Shown here piece after piece: positions 25,319 through 34,772 of a stretch of DNA of 64,000 bases. The translations under genes were made by a program, and so were the position numbers. Source of the DNA: JAGQZY01 sp964588335 (GTDB taxonomy: Bacteria; Bdellovibrionota; Bdellovibrionia; Bdellovibrionales; JAGQZY01). Below the pieces are notes generated by a model. It saw only the letters and a program-made list of their open reading frames with translations, was not told where the DNA came from and made no database searches. The stretch covers positions 1 through 64,000 of the forward strand of contig CAZPOV010000007.1 in the NCBI GenBank assembly GCA_964588335.1, written 5' to 3'. The first letter of the stretch is position 1. The number at the start of each line of letters is the position of its first letter.

Positions 25319-26393
25319 TGCTAGTAAAGGTCGCGTTTTGGTAGCGATGAGCGGAGGAGTGGACTCTTCGGTGGCGGCAGCATTGCTGGTCGAACAAGGG
25401 TATGAAGTCATCGGTGTCACGATGCAAGTTTGGGACTACACCTCATGCAATATTGAAGAGGGAACCGGGACTTGTTGTTCCAGCGAAGATGTCGACGACG
25501 CTCGCGATGTGGCTGACCGTTTAGGAATTCCTTTTTATGTTTTGAACTGTGAAGATGAGTTTAAAGAAAAGGTGATTGACCCTTTTGTAAACTCTTATAT
25601 GGCCGGCGAAACCCCTTTGCCTTGTGTGAATTGCAATACCTATTTGAAATTCGACCATTTAATAAAAAAGATGAAAGAGCTGTCTTGTGATTATCTGGCC
25701 ACCGGTCACTACGCCACCCTCAATCAAAATGATCAAGGGCGGTGGGGTATTGTTACCAGTGCTGACAGTTGGAAAGATCAAACCTACTTCTTATTCACCT
25801 TGGCCCCGGAATTGATCCCAAAACTGCTTTTTCCTGTGGGAGAAATGACCAAGCCCGAAGTCCGTCGATACGCGGAAGAAAAAGACTTAATTGTAGCGAG
25901 AAAAAAAGACTCGGTCGGTATTTGCTTTGTCGATAAAGCGGGCTACGGCGAATTCATCAACACCCATTACTCTCAACTTGGAAAAAAGACGGGCTTGATG
26001 AAACGTTACCCCGGGGGAGAGGTTCTGCGCGAGCACAACGGTATTCACCACTTCACATACGGTCAGCGCAAAGGTTTAGGGATTTCCGCAGAGTGTCCTT
26101 TGTATGTGTTAAAAGTTGATCCTGAAACCCATGAAGTTTGGGTGGGAGAAGAAGAGCACTTATTTTCCCAAGAAATGTATATTGAAGATTGTCATTGGCT
26201 TGAGCCTTTGTCGAAATCAGACTACCAAATTAAAATACGCTATTCCCACAGTGGGGCTCCAGCCCAGGTCGAGACAATGCCTGACGGTCGTGTCCGCGTT
26301 GTTTTTCAAGAAAAGCAAAGAGCTATCACGCCCGGGCAGGCGGCGGTTTTCTATGATGGGAAACGCTTGGTCGGTGGAGGTTGGATTCGATGA
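25311..26393 (+). CDS. mnmA: tRNA-specific 2-thiouridylase MnmA
   Basis: Adds sulfur to C2 of U34 in tRNA Lys, Glu and Gln. The PP-loop is VAMSGGVDSSVAAAL at residues 10-24. The two catalytic cysteines are visible: one in PCVNCNTYLKF near residue 105 and one in DSVGICFVDK near residue 205. About 360 residues, normal length. The ATG at 25311 follows a perfect AGGAGG and overlaps the desulfurase stop. Ends in an ATGA overlap with mtaB. Confidence 0.97.
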   Translation: MASASKGRVLVAMSGGVDSSVAAALLVEQGYEVIGVTMQVWDYTSCNIEEGTGTCCSSEDVDDARDVADRLGIPFYVLNCEDEFKEKVIDPFVNSYMAGETPLPCVNCNTYLKFDHLIKKMKELSCDYLATGHYATLNQNDQGRWGIVTSADSWKDQTYFLFTLAPELIPKLLFPVGEMTKPEVRRYAEEKDLIVARKKDSVGICFVDKAGYGEFINTHYSQLGKKTGLMKRYPGGEVLREHNGIHHFTYGQRKGLGISAECPLYVLKVDPETHEVWVGEEEHLFSQEMYIEDCHWLEPLSKSDYQIKIRYSHSGAPAQVETMPDGRVRVVFQEKQRAITPGQAAVFYDGKRLVGGGWIR

Positions 26394-27712
26394 GTCCCAA
26401 CAATTACAAGATTCAAACCTTTGGCTGTAAGGTCAATACTTACGACACTGGCTTGCTGCAAAAGCGATTGCACGCCGCCGGCTTTGTTCATGATCCGGAT
26501 AAACCTTCAATCCACATTCTTAATTCCTGTGCGGTGACGGCGGAAGCCTCAAAAGAGGCTTTGCGACAGGCGCGAAAAATTAAAAGTAAAAATCCTTTGG
26601 CCACTGTGGTGCTGACCGGCTGTGCGGCTCAGGTCGATGGCCCTTTGATCGATGATTTTCCAGCCGTTGACTTGGTGATTGCTAACTCTCATAAGAATGA
26701 GCTTGAAGAGATTCTTAAAAAGCATTTTCGGGGCGAACTTAAATCCAAAGTGTTGCGCTCTAATATTTTTCGAAATGAAAAGCTTGGAATTGGTGGTGGC
26801 GAAGAGCTGGGACATACTCGGTCTTACTTAAAAATCCAAGATGGCTGTAATAGTTTTTGCAGCTTCTGTGTGATTCCCTTTGCCCGCGGAAAAAGCCGCA
26901 GCCTGCCGGTCACTACAATAATTGATAAAATTAGAGATTTAGAAAAACAAAATATCAACGAAGTTGTTCTAACAGGAGTACACATTGGCGATTACTACGA
27001 CGATAGCACTTACGGCGGTCCTTTTGCTTTGGATGACCTGGTCGAGCAGGTTTTAAACAACACTTCAATTCCAAGGATTCGCTTGACCTCTTTGGAGCCC
27101 ATTGAGCTGACAGATAAACTCATGAATCTTTATAAAGATTCAAAAATGTGCCCCCATTTTCATATGAGCCTGCAATCGCTTTCAACACCAGTCCTGAAAG
27201 GGATGCGACGCAAGTATTCGGCGGCGCAAGTGGGCGAAGCCCTACAATGGATAGCGCGGGATTTTCCAAAAGCCTTTGTCGGGCTGGATGTGATTGTTGG
27301 CTTTCCGGGTGAAACCAATGAACTGTTTGAAGAGACTGTCGAGAATTTGCGGCAATGGCCGTGGTCGAGAATTCACGTCTTTCCTTACAGTGAGCGCAAT
27401 GGCACTCGGGCCACAGAAATTAAAGGTTCTGTGCCATGGGAAGAGCGCAAGCGCCGAGCCAAGATTTTACGAGAGCTCAGTCATCAGCGTTACGACCGTC
27501 TGGCTGTGGACGAAGTGGGTGTCAGCAAGCGAGTGATGGTCATTAAGAAGAAAAAAGATGTGATTCAGACTCTGAGTGATGACTATTGGGATGTTTTAGT
27601 CAGTGACAATAAGGTCTTAAACAAAGGTGAGTTGGCCGAAGTCAAGGTGACCGGATATCAAAGAGCTTCGCAGGGGCGGATGAACGGGTTTTTAATCGGA
27701 GAGTGGCTGTGA
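26390..27712 (+). CDS. mtaB: tRNA t6A37 methylthiotransferase MtaB
   Basis: A radical-SAM methylthiotransferase converting t6A37 to ms2t6A37. The N-terminal UPF0004 domain starts with TFGCKVNTYDTGLL; its three cluster cysteines lie in GCKVN, NSCAVT and TGCAAQ. The radical-SAM CxxxCxxC is CNSFCSFC near residue 158. A C-terminal TRAM-like segment ends the 440-residue protein. The MtaB type (rather than MiaB or RimO) is assigned from CKVN/TYDT and the absence of a long insertion. ATGA overlap upstream, GTGA downstream. Confidence 0.9.
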   Translation: MSPNNYKIQTFGCKVNTYDTGLLQKRLHAAGFVHDPDKPSIHILNSCAVTAEASKEALRQARKIKSKNPLATVVLTGCAAQVDGPLIDDFPAVDLVIANSHKNELEEILKKHFRGELKSKVLRSNIFRNEKLGIGGGEELGHTRSYLKIQDGCNSFCSFCVIPFARGKSRSLPVTTIIDKIRDLEKQNINEVVLTGVHIGDYYDDSTYGGPFALDDLVEQVLNNTSIPRIRLTSLEPIELTDKLMNLYKDSKMCPHFHMSLQSLSTPVLKGMRRKYSAAQVGEALQWIARDFPKAFVGLDVIVGFPGETNELFEETVENLRQWPWSRIHVFPYSERNGTRATEIKGSVPWEERKRRAKILRELSHQRYDRLAVDEVGVSKRVMVIKKKKDVIQTLSDDYWDVLVSDNKVLNKGELAEVKVTGYQRASQGRMNGFLIGEWL

Positions 27713-28398
27713 GTTTTCCGCAGAAACAAATAGAAAAAGAAATTGGCTACCAAGCCAAGGATCCAAAATGGTTGATCGAGGCCTTCTCTCATAAGAGCTA
27801 CCATAAAGAACATCCCGAATTCCCACACAATGAAAAGTTGGAGTTCTTAGGTGATGCGGTTTTGGATTTGGTGATCAGTGATTTATTGATGCAAAAATAC
27901 GCCGACGATCAAGAGGGCAGCTTGTCTCGCAAGCGCGCCAGTGTCGTCAATGAAGATCGGCTTTGTGAATTGGCAAAAAAACGCGGCATGGATAAGTTTT
28001 TGCTGATTGGTGAGCGCGAGTCGAATAACAACTTATCAGCGAATCCGCGTATTGTGGCCTCGGTGTTTGAAGCTGTGGTGGGTGCGATCTATCGAGATTC
28101 GGGATATCAGGTTGTTTACAATTGGGTGCAGGACAATTTTCATGGTCTTATTGATCAGGCTTTCTCGGAGCACGATTTTGAAAGAGACTATAAAACTCGT
28201 TTTCAAGAGTGGGTACAAGAAAATCACAAACAAACACCTCGATATAAAGTTATTAATCAGTCGGGTCCCGATCACAACCGGACCTTTGAAATGGAAGTTT
28301 TTGTCGGTGACGACTCTTGGGGTCGAGCTGTGGGAACAAGTAAGAAAGCAGCGGCCCAAAATGCGGCGAAGCAGGCTTTGGAGAAAATAAAATCATGA
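27709..28398 (+). CDS. rnc: Ribonuclease III
   Basis: Double-strand RNA endonuclease for rRNA and mRNA processing. The signature HNEKLEFLGDAVLDLVISD lies near residue 43, and the second acidic cluster is in VFEAVVGAIYRDSG. A dsRNA-binding domain forms the C terminus (DYKTRFQEWVQ to the end). The GTG at 27709 overlaps mtaB as GTGA with GGAGAG upstream; a GTG six bases earlier is an alternative. Overlaps era as ATGA. Confidence 0.96.
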   Translation: MSFPQKQIEKEIGYQAKDPKWLIEAFSHKSYHKEHPEFPHNEKLEFLGDAVLDLVISDLLMQKYADDQEGSLSRKRASVVNEDRLCELAKKRGMDKFLLIGERESNNNLSANPRIVASVFEAVVGAIYRDSGYQVVYNWVQDNFHGLIDQAFSEHDFERDYKTRFQEWVQENHKQTPRYKVINQSGPDHNRTFEMEVFVGDDSWGRAVGTSKKAAAQNAAKQALEKIKS

Positions 28399-29288
28399 TT
28401 CATTGCGGATTTGTCGGTATACTGGGGCTTCCCAACGCAGGGAAAAGCACCTTTCTAAATAAAGCGTTGGGCGAAAAAATTTCGATTATTTCAAGCAAAC
28501 CCCAAACCACTCGCCAGTCTTTTTCAGGACTGGTCACCACCGATCGTTATCAATTGATATTGATCGACGCCCCTGGGTTTGTTGAGCCAAAGGCGGGGCT
28601 CTTTGAGTTCCTGGCTACAGAGTTCGAGCGAGTGATTGAAAAAAGCGAACATCTCTTGGTCTTGGTCGCTTGTGATCAAAGGAAAACCAAAGCCTTCGAG
28701 CAGTTCATGGGTAAGATCAAAGACAGTGGTCGTCCATGGTCGGTGCTTTTTACCAAAAGAGATCTGGGAGAGTCTGAATTCGTACAGACTTTAAAAGCAG
28801 AGTGGCTGCAAGAGGGACGCGTTGTCGACTCCTATTCCATTCACGATAAAAGTCAGGTGTTACTCGATGATTTTTTGTTCCGTTTGGCGCAAACCCTGCC
28901 GCAAGAGAAGCAAAGTCTTTATGACCCGGATATGATCTCATTGGATAATTCACGGGACATCGTCGCCGAATTCATTCGCGAGGCCTGCTTTCTTAATGTT
29001 GAGCAAGAGATTCCCTTCGGTCTGGGTGTGATCATCAAGTCTTTTAAGAAGCAAAAAGGTTTACTGCGAATTGAAGCCAATATTCTGGTGGAAAAAGAAA
29101 ATCATAAAGGCATTGTGATTGGTAAAGGCGGCGCCAATTTAAAGAAAATTGGCCAACAGGCCCGCCAACAAATTCAAGAGCTGATGGGAGAGAAGATCTT
29201 CTTGGGGCTGTTTGTCAGTCATAAAAAGAATTGGATGCGTAATAAAAGCATCATGAAAGAAGTTGGGTATGTCCATGAGAAAGTCTAA
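28395..29288 (+). CDS. era: GTPase Era
   Basis: Ribosome-assembly GTPase binding the 3' end of 16S rRNA. G1 is GLPNAGKS, the switch region KPQTTRQ follows, G3 is DAPG, and G4 appears as TKRD rather than NKxD, which fits variation seen in Era. A C-terminal KH domain carries VIGKGGANLKKIG. 297 residues, normal length. The rnc-era order is widespread. Overlaps rnc (ATGA) and der. Confidence 0.95.
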   Translation: MIHCGFVGILGLPNAGKSTFLNKALGEKISIISSKPQTTRQSFSGLVTTDRYQLILIDAPGFVEPKAGLFEFLATEFERVIEKSEHLLVLVACDQRKTKAFEQFMGKIKDSGRPWSVLFTKRDLGESEFVQTLKAEWLQEGRVVDSYSIHDKSQVLLDDFLFRLAQTLPQEKQSLYDPDMISLDNSRDIVAEFIREACFLNVEQEIPFGLGVIIKSFKKQKGLLRIEANILVEKENHKGIVIGKGGANLKKIGQQARQQIQELMGEKIFLGLFVSHKKNWMRNKSIMKEVGYVHEKV

Positions 29289-30591
29289 GCCTCTTTTCGC
29301 CATTATTGGCCGCCCCAATGTCGGAAAATCCACCCTTTTCAATTACCTGGTCGAAGAGAGACGTTCGGTTGTTAAGAATCAACCCGGAGTGACTCGTGAT
29401 CTGATCTATGAAGAGGCAGAATTGTGGGGGAAATCTTTTGAGTTGGTTGATACCGGTGGTTTGACCGAAGCCGAAGATGAAATCTCCACACGCATTCGCG
29501 AACATGTTCTCGATTTCTTGCAGACTGTCGACTATCTGATCGTTGTTATGGACTACCGCAGTGGTCTTTGCCCTGAGGATCGTGAGATTCTCCGAATCGC
29601 TAAACAGTCGGGAAAAGATTTCTTATTGGTGGTCAACAAGGTGGATAAAAGTCATGAGTTGGATATCGCTGGGGCCGAGTTCTATGAGTTTGGTGTGCCT
29701 TTGGTGACTTGCTCATTTGAAGCCCGCTTTGGTGTCGATCGCCTTTTGGAGTGGATCAGCGAGCGTTTAGAAAAACAGGAAGAAACAGACAAACCCGGCT
29801 TTGTGTTTTCTGTGGTAGGAAAACCCAACGTTGGTAAGAGTTCTCTTACTAATCAACTGGTGGGAAGCAAAAAAATGCTGGTCTCTTCTGTGGCCGGAAC
29901 CACCGTTGACACTATGGACTTTCACTTTGAATTCAATGGTCAAGATTATCGGATGACAGACACCGCTGGGTTGCGCCGCCACAGTCGTCGAGACAATGAT
30001 GTCGAAGTGATCTCGGCTTTTAAAACCAGTAAGGCGATTCGCCAGTCCGAATTGGTTCTATTAATGATCGACGGCACCGAAGGTCCTTCCGAACAGGATG
30101 CTAAAATTCTTCAGGAGATCACTGAAGCTCATAAAGCGGTGATTCTTGTTGTCAATAAACTGGATCTTGGCGAGGCCGATATTCCTGAGTTTAGAAAAAC
30201 CACCCGTGAGAAAATCGCCGACACTTTTCATTTTTACCAGGACATTCCAATCGCCTTTATTAGCGCCAAAACAGGCAAAGGCCTTAAAGACTTGTTTGAA
30301 TTGATTGAAAAAGTTCGCGGTCAGCTGATGACTCGTATTTCAACCAAAGAGCTGAATGATTTCTTTATGAACGTCATCCGACAGGCCCCGGCCCCGGTTT
30401 ATGGCCTTCGCAATGTGAAGTTTTACTATTTAACCCAAACCAGGCAGATCCCACCCAGTTTTATTGCTTTTGCCAACCATCCGGATGGTGTCGACAATGC
30501 CTATCGCCGATTTCTGACCAAGAGGATTAAAGAACGGTTTGATTTGCAAGGGATTCCATTGCGCATCTTTGTCATGAAAAGCAAAGGCTAA
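29275..30591 (+). CDS. der: GTPase Der (EngA)
   Basis: Tandem-domain GTPase for 50S ribosome assembly. Two complete G domains are visible: GRPNVGKSTLFN near residue 12 with NKVDKS, and GKPNVGKSSLTN near residue 180 with NKLD. A C-terminal KH-like domain ends in RIFVMKSKG. The start at 29275 gives the usual N terminus; an ATG at 29269 is also in frame. Overlaps the end of era by 14 nt, the fifth overlapping junction in a row. Confidence 0.97.
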   Translation: MRKSKPLFAIIGRPNVGKSTLFNYLVEERRSVVKNQPGVTRDLIYEEAELWGKSFELVDTGGLTEAEDEISTRIREHVLDFLQTVDYLIVVMDYRSGLCPEDREILRIAKQSGKDFLLVVNKVDKSHELDIAGAEFYEFGVPLVTCSFEARFGVDRLLEWISERLEKQEETDKPGFVFSVVGKPNVGKSSLTNQLVGSKKMLVSSVAGTTVDTMDFHFEFNGQDYRMTDTAGLRRHSRRDNDVEVISAFKTSKAIRQSELVLLMIDGTEGPSEQDAKILQEITEAHKAVILVVNKLDLGEADIPEFRKTTREKIADTFHFYQDIPIAFISAKTGKGLKDLFELIEKVRGQLMTRISTKELNDFFMNVIRQAPAPVYGLRNVKFYYLTQTRQIPPSFIAFANHPDGVDNAYRRFLTKRIKERFDLQGIPLRIFVMKSKG

Positions 30592-30594
30592 AAA

Positions 30595-31923
30595 GTGAAG
30601 GCGAAGTATTTTTTATTAACATTACTTGCCTTCTGTCTTTGTCTGCATCTTTTAAGGTTTCCCCATCTGATTTTAGAAAACGGCGGCGGCGCTTTTTTGA
30701 TTCTGTTTTTTTTGATTCTCAACGTTTTTGCCTTGCCCATGCTGGTGGTTGAAAAAGTTATCGACAACAAATTAAAGCAAATCGATATCCGCAGTTTAAT
30801 TTCCATTCGAAAAAACTCACCCTTAGGCTTAGTCGATCGCTTTTTTATTTCAAGCTGGTTTGGTCTGCGTGTAGTGGTTTTGCTATGCTTTCTATGGTTT
30901 TTTCTGTTTATTGGCTCGTCCTGTCTAGTTTACCTGTATTATTTTATTCGCAATTCCTTGGATTGGTCGACGCCTGTCACCGATATCCCCAGTCTTCCCG
31001 AAATGCGTTTTAGTATTTTATCGCCAGCCTTATGGGTTTTGCTGAGTTTTATCGTGTTCTTTCGGTTTTATCGGCCTTTTATGTGGCTGTTCAGCCGCTG
31101 GGTTTTGCCGATTTGCTACGGCATTCTGTTTGTTCTATTTTTAAAAATAATCATTCTTGTTAACAACTACGAAGGCCTCAAGCTTCTGTTTTATCCAGAT
31201 TTCTTAGCGCTGACCTCAGACTCTTTACTAGCAACCATTGGTCAGGCTTTGGCCTGCTTGTTTATTGGCTTTGGTTTTTACAACCGATTGTTTATTCCTG
31301 AAGAATCCATCGACAATATAGAAATCTTTGTGCGAGCCATCATGTTGGCGACTCTGGTGGCCATTGTGGTGGGGGTGATGGCGGTCCCTATGATCGAGCA
31401 GGTGAGTGAGTCTCCCTTTGGCTCCAACTGGATCTTTCAGATTCTGCCTCGCTGGCTGTCTTATGGTTATTTCGGGAACTATTACTGTGGTCTTTTCTTT
31501 CTGTCGTTGAGCCTTCTGAGTTTCTTCGTGTCGGTGGTGTTGCACGCCATCGTCTCAGAAAATATCAAGCTGCTCTATAAAATTCGCAAAAACACTTTAG
31601 GACCGCGGATTCTCAATGCTGTTTTCTTACTTGGCAACATGGTCATGGTTTTATTTCTACAACACCAGTTGCAGGGGTGGTCCGGACAAAGTTTGCTGAT
31701 TTCCATTGATCGCATCGTCATTCAGTGGCTGCTGCCCCTGTTTGCTTTGATGATGGTGTGGGTGCTGTTTCGCTATACCAAAAAAGGCGAGAGAATGGCG
31801 GTGTTTGATCAACAGCAGATTTTCTTTCACAGTCGCATGTTTTATTCGATTTGGGAAAAAGTCACTCTGGTGGCGGTACCCTCATTAATTTTACTGGCCT
31901 GGGCCTTGAGTCTTTGTTTATAA
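30595..31923 (+). CDS. Diverged NSS/SLC6-like membrane protein
   Basis: A 442-residue polytopic membrane protein with about ten to twelve hydrophobic segments. The N terminus reads LLRFPHLILENGGGAFLILF, then ALPMLVVEKVI. This is the TM1-TM2 signature of sodium:neurotransmitter (NSS/SNF) symporters, normally NIWRFPYLxxENGGGAFLxxY. A later segment (YYCGLFFLSLSLLSFFVSVVL) resembles NSS TM8. The family's conserved Gly-Asn before the WRFP motif, part of the Na+/substrate site, is missing and the loops are short, so transport may be lost or altered. GTG start, directly behind der. Confidence 0.7.
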   Translation: MKAKYFLLTLLAFCLCLHLLRFPHLILENGGGAFLILFFLILNVFALPMLVVEKVIDNKLKQIDIRSLISIRKNSPLGLVDRFFISSWFGLRVVVLLCFLWFFLFIGSSCLVYLYYFIRNSLDWSTPVTDIPSLPEMRFSILSPALWVLLSFIVFFRFYRPFMWLFSRWVLPICYGILFVLFLKIIILVNNYEGLKLLFYPDFLALTSDSLLATIGQALACLFIGFGFYNRLFIPEESIDNIEIFVRAIMLATLVAIVVGVMAVPMIEQVSESPFGSNWIFQILPRWLSYGYFGNYYCGLFFLSLSLLSFFVSVVLHAIVSENIKLLYKIRKNTLGPRILNAVFLLGNMVMVLFLQHQLQGWSGQSLLISIDRIVIQWLLPLFALMMVWVLFRYTKKGERMAVFDQQQIFFHSRMFYSIWEKVTLVAVPSLILLAWALSLCL

Positions 31924-32643
31924 GAAATTGAATCCAAATACCATGTGGGCATTCATCACATCGCCATCAAGATATATCGGGGGGGTGGTTGGGTAGGGCT
32001 GATTTTCAGTGGCAAAGTTAACGTAGGTATATACAAACTGAAACCCGATAAACAGTTCATTGCGAGAAATCGGAATCTCTATACCGAAACCCAAATCCAA
32101 ACCGGCACCGTCATCCTTGGCAACCTGCTGCTCGTCAACCAATGAAAAATTTCGAGTGTTCTGTGAAAAACCAATAAGAACGTAAGGATTCAGGTCGGCC
32201 AAACCCCGGGTCACGTTATTGGTGTTGAAATAGTATTTTAAATCAAAGGCGAGACTGTTCATGGACATATTGCCTTGAAAAATGATGGGATCTCCACCGC
32301 CAGTGGTATTACCGGATTCGATAGGGCCTAAGATATGTTGGCTATAGGTGTAAGAAAACTGCAGAGCCAGGCGTAGATTGAACCAATAGCTTAAAGAAAG
32401 GCCAGGAGACGGGGCGGGATCGATAAATTGCGCCATTCCTGCGGTGTACATACGCCCACCCATCAAGATGGCAACGTTAAAAAAGCGACCATTGCGAAAG
32501 AAGTTGATGTCGGCCTCTTCCTGGCTGTTTTCCTCGAATTCAGAATAATCGGCAAAGGGATCGTAGACGTCATCGCCTTCGTACTGTGCGTACAGTGGAG
32601 CTGAAAAGAGTGCTATAAAAATGGCCAAGGCAATCTGACGCAA
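31918..32643 (-). CDS. Outer-membrane beta-barrel protein
   Basis: A 241-residue exported protein with signal peptide (MRQIALAIFIALFSAPLYA). After an acidic stretch (EGDDVYDPFADYSEFEEN), it has alternating amphipathic strands (LSLSYWFNLRLALQFSYTYS, AFDLKYYF, LDLGFGIEIPI, LFIGFQFVYTYVNF) and ends in the aromatic FGFNFL typical of BamA-recognised outer-membrane barrels. Probably an eight-stranded OmpA/OmpW-like porin. Specific function unknown. The 3' end overlaps the NSS-like gene by 6 nt on the opposite strand. Confidence 0.8.
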   Translation of the reverse strand: MRQIALAIFIALFSAPLYAQYEGDDVYDPFADYSEFEENSQEEADINFFRNGRFFNVAILMGGRMYTAGMAQFIDPAPSPGLSLSYWFNLRLALQFSYTYSQHILGPIESGNTTGGGDPIIFQGNMSMNSLAFDLKYYFNTNNVTRGLADLNPYVLIGFSQNTRNFSLVDEQQVAKDDGAGLDLGFGIEIPISRNELFIGFQFVYTYVNFATENQPYPTTPPIYLDGDVMNAHMVFGFNFL

Positions 32644-32769
32644 AAATTCCCCCCTCGAATTCCCCTATTTTATCAGTGAAAATCAATTTGAAACACCTCA
32701 GGCTTTGAAATTGTCTCATTTCAGGACATAACCCTAGACAAAAGGGGAGTCCTACGAGAAAAGAGGGGC

Positions 32770-33768
32770 ATGGATTATAAATCAGCTGGCGTCGATATTG
32801 AAAAAGGGGAAGCCCTGGTTGATTGGCTCAAAGAAGACCAAGGCCCCAAACCCCATGCCGACAAGATTATTGGCGGCATCGGTGGGTTTGCATCGATTTT
32901 TAAAATGGATTTCCCCAATATTAAAGAACCGTGTCTGGTCAGTGCCACCGATGGCATCGGAACCAAACTGAAGTTGGCCATAGATCTTCAGAAGTACGAC
33001 ACTCTGGGGCAAGATCTAGTCGCCATGTGTGCGAACGATCTGATTTGCACAGGGGCCCAGCCGTTGTTCTTTCTCGATTATTTCGCCACCTCAAAATTGG
33101 ATATGGAACAGGCTCAGCCATTTTTGGCTGGAGTTAAAAAAGCCTGTCACCAGTCACAGATGGCGTTGATCGGTGGTGAAACCGCTGAAATGCCGGGGCT
33201 GTACCAGCCAAAGGATTTCGACTGTGCCGGTTTTGCTGTCGGCGTTGTGGATCGCTCGAAGATTTTGAAAGCTGAAAATGTAAAAGTGGGGCATCGAGCC
33301 TTGGGCTTGGCGAGTTCGGGTTTCCACAGCAACGGATTTTCGTTGGTTCGAAAACTTTACTCAACACCCGAGGACTTAAAGAAATTTGGCGAGACGCTGC
33401 TCACTCCAACGGCTCTGTACGTTGATGTGGCCATGGAGTTTTTTGAAAATTATCAGGTTTCGGCGATGGCGCATATCACCGGTGGTGGGATACACAATGT
33501 CAGTCGAGTTCTTCCCGACAACGTTGGTCTGCAATTAAAGGCTTGGGAGTTTCCCGAAATCTTTAAAGAAACCCAAAGGCGTGCCGAGGTCAGCACACAA
33601 GAAATGTTAAAAACCTTCAATTGTGGAGTTGGTCTTGTCGTCGTCCTTCCGGAAGCCGATTTTACCGGGGCAGAAAAGATCGCTCAGAGCAAAGGCTTTA
33701 GCACCTTTGACCTGGGTGAGATTATTGTATGTGATAAAAAATTGGTATTTCCGGAGTCATGGCACTAG
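32770..33768 (+). CDS. purM: Phosphoribosylformylglycinamidine cyclo-ligase
   Basis: Fifth step of purine synthesis: FGAM to AIR with ATP. Conserved segments are YKSAGVDIEKGEALV at the N terminus, SATDGIGTKLKLA, ALIGGETAEMPG and HITGGGI. 332 residues, normal length. GAGGGG precedes the ATG. The stop lies inside purN, which starts 10 nt upstream of it. Confidence 0.97.
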   Translation: MDYKSAGVDIEKGEALVDWLKEDQGPKPHADKIIGGIGGFASIFKMDFPNIKEPCLVSATDGIGTKLKLAIDLQKYDTLGQDLVAMCANDLICTGAQPLFFLDYFATSKLDMEQAQPFLAGVKKACHQSQMALIGGETAEMPGLYQPKDFDCAGFAVGVVDRSKILKAENVKVGHRALGLASSGFHSNGFSLVRKLYSTPEDLKKFGETLLTPTALYVDVAMEFFENYQVSAMAHITGGGIHNVSRVLPDNVGLQLKAWEFPEIFKETQRRAEVSTQEMLKTFNCGVGLVVVLPEADFTGAEKIAQSKGFSTFDLGEIIVCDKKLVFPESWH

Positions 33769-34310
33769 GTAAAAAAAACCTGGCGGTGTTTATCTCAGGC
33801 CGGGGTAGCAATCTTGAAGTGATCCTTAAAAACAAAGAGAAGTTCGCGTCTGTTTTCGTGGTGAGTTCCCGGTCAGAAGCCCTCGGTTTGCAGAGAGCAC
33901 AGAACCATGGTGTTGCCTCAATGGTACTGCCGTCGCCCATCGATTGGGAGGGGCTGCAACAGGATCTTGAGAAACACTCCATTGATTTGATTTTTCTTGC
34001 AGGCTTTATGAAGATCGTTCCTCCCCAGTTTGTCGAGAAATGGGCGGGGCGCCTTTTCAACCTCCATCCTTCGTTGCTGCCAAAATACAAAGGCCTGAAA
34101 GCCATTGATCGAGCTTTTAAAGCTCAAGATGACATCGGCGTGACCATCCACCATGTGGTGCCTGAAGTCGACGCGGGTGAAATCGTTCTGCAAGAGATCG
34201 CGGTTCCGAAAGAGGATCTGGCTCCTTTGAGTTTGGCCGAGGTCGTCGAGAAAACCCACTTGAAAGAGCATCAGCTGGTGCAGAAATGGGTCGACCTCCA
34301 CACCCGCTGA
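33759..34310 (+). CDS. purN: Phosphoribosylglycinamide formyltransferase
   Basis: Third step of purine synthesis, using 10-formyl-THF. AVFISGRGSNLEVIL at residues 8-22 is the ribose-phosphate-binding loop. GFMKIVPPQFVEKW and FNLHPSLLPKYKG carry the catalytic Asn/His region, and VTIHHVVPEVDAGEI supplies the catalytic Asp. 183 residues. Overlaps purM by 10 nt. Confidence 0.96.
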   Translation: MALGKKNLAVFISGRGSNLEVILKNKEKFASVFVVSSRSEALGLQRAQNHGVASMVLPSPIDWEGLQQDLEKHSIDLIFLAGFMKIVPPQFVEKWAGRLFNLHPSLLPKYKGLKAIDRAFKAQDDIGVTIHHVVPEVDAGEIVLQEIAVPKEDLAPLSLAEVVEKTHLKEHQLVQKWVDLHTR

Positions 34311-34319
34311 TGCTTTTTT

Positions 34320-34772
34320 CTAAAACGAATAGTAGCAATGAGCCTTCAGCGATTCGGTCAACTGCGGTGAGTTTTCTCCCTCCATGTTTTCTTCATATAA
34401 AATGTCGATGGTAAAACTCACCCAGCCTGTCATTTTCAAATTGGTAAACTCGAGGCTGCGACGGAATCCGCGAGGTTCCTGCAGTATGGCTGTATTGGGG
34501 GATTGAAAAATACTGTGACTTTCTTGAACGTAAATACGGTCGCGAAAACTGACAAATCCCTTTTGCGAATCTTTGTATTGATAACTACGCAACAAAAACT
34601 CAGAAGACTCCTGTTGGTTACAAACGTAGTTTTCTCTTAGCGGCGGCACCTTGGATTGGGCTTGCGCATAAAGGCCCGGACTGATGAGAATCAGAAAAGG
34701 AAGAAAAAATTTAACAGCAACGCCAAAGACAACTCCAACCTTGGCGAAGCGTTGGCGATGGAAGAGGGTGGG
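34320..34772 (-). CDS. Secreted protein with disrupted 5' end
   Basis: The reverse frame ending at 34320 is open up to 34772 and encodes a signal-peptide-like KFFLPFLILISPGLYAQAQ before the mature part (VPPLRENYVCNQQESSEFL onward; about 108 residues from the GTG at 34649). No ATG lies in this frame. A strong start (AAGGAGG, then ATG at 34794) sits just upstream but in the neighbouring frame, where it ends at a TAA after 27 codons. A single-base indel between about 34712 and 34794 would join the two. Either the gene is frameshifted or it uses a weak internal start. Mature protein family unknown. Convergent with purN. Confidence 0.6.
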   Translation of the reverse strand, partial: PTLFHRQRFAKVGVVFGVAVKFFLPFLILISPGLYAQAQSKVPPLRENYVCNQQESSEFLLRSYQYKDSQKGFVSFRDRIYVQESHSIFQSPNTAILQEPRGFRRSLEFTNLKMTGWVSFTIDILYEENMEGENSPQLTESLKAHCYYSF

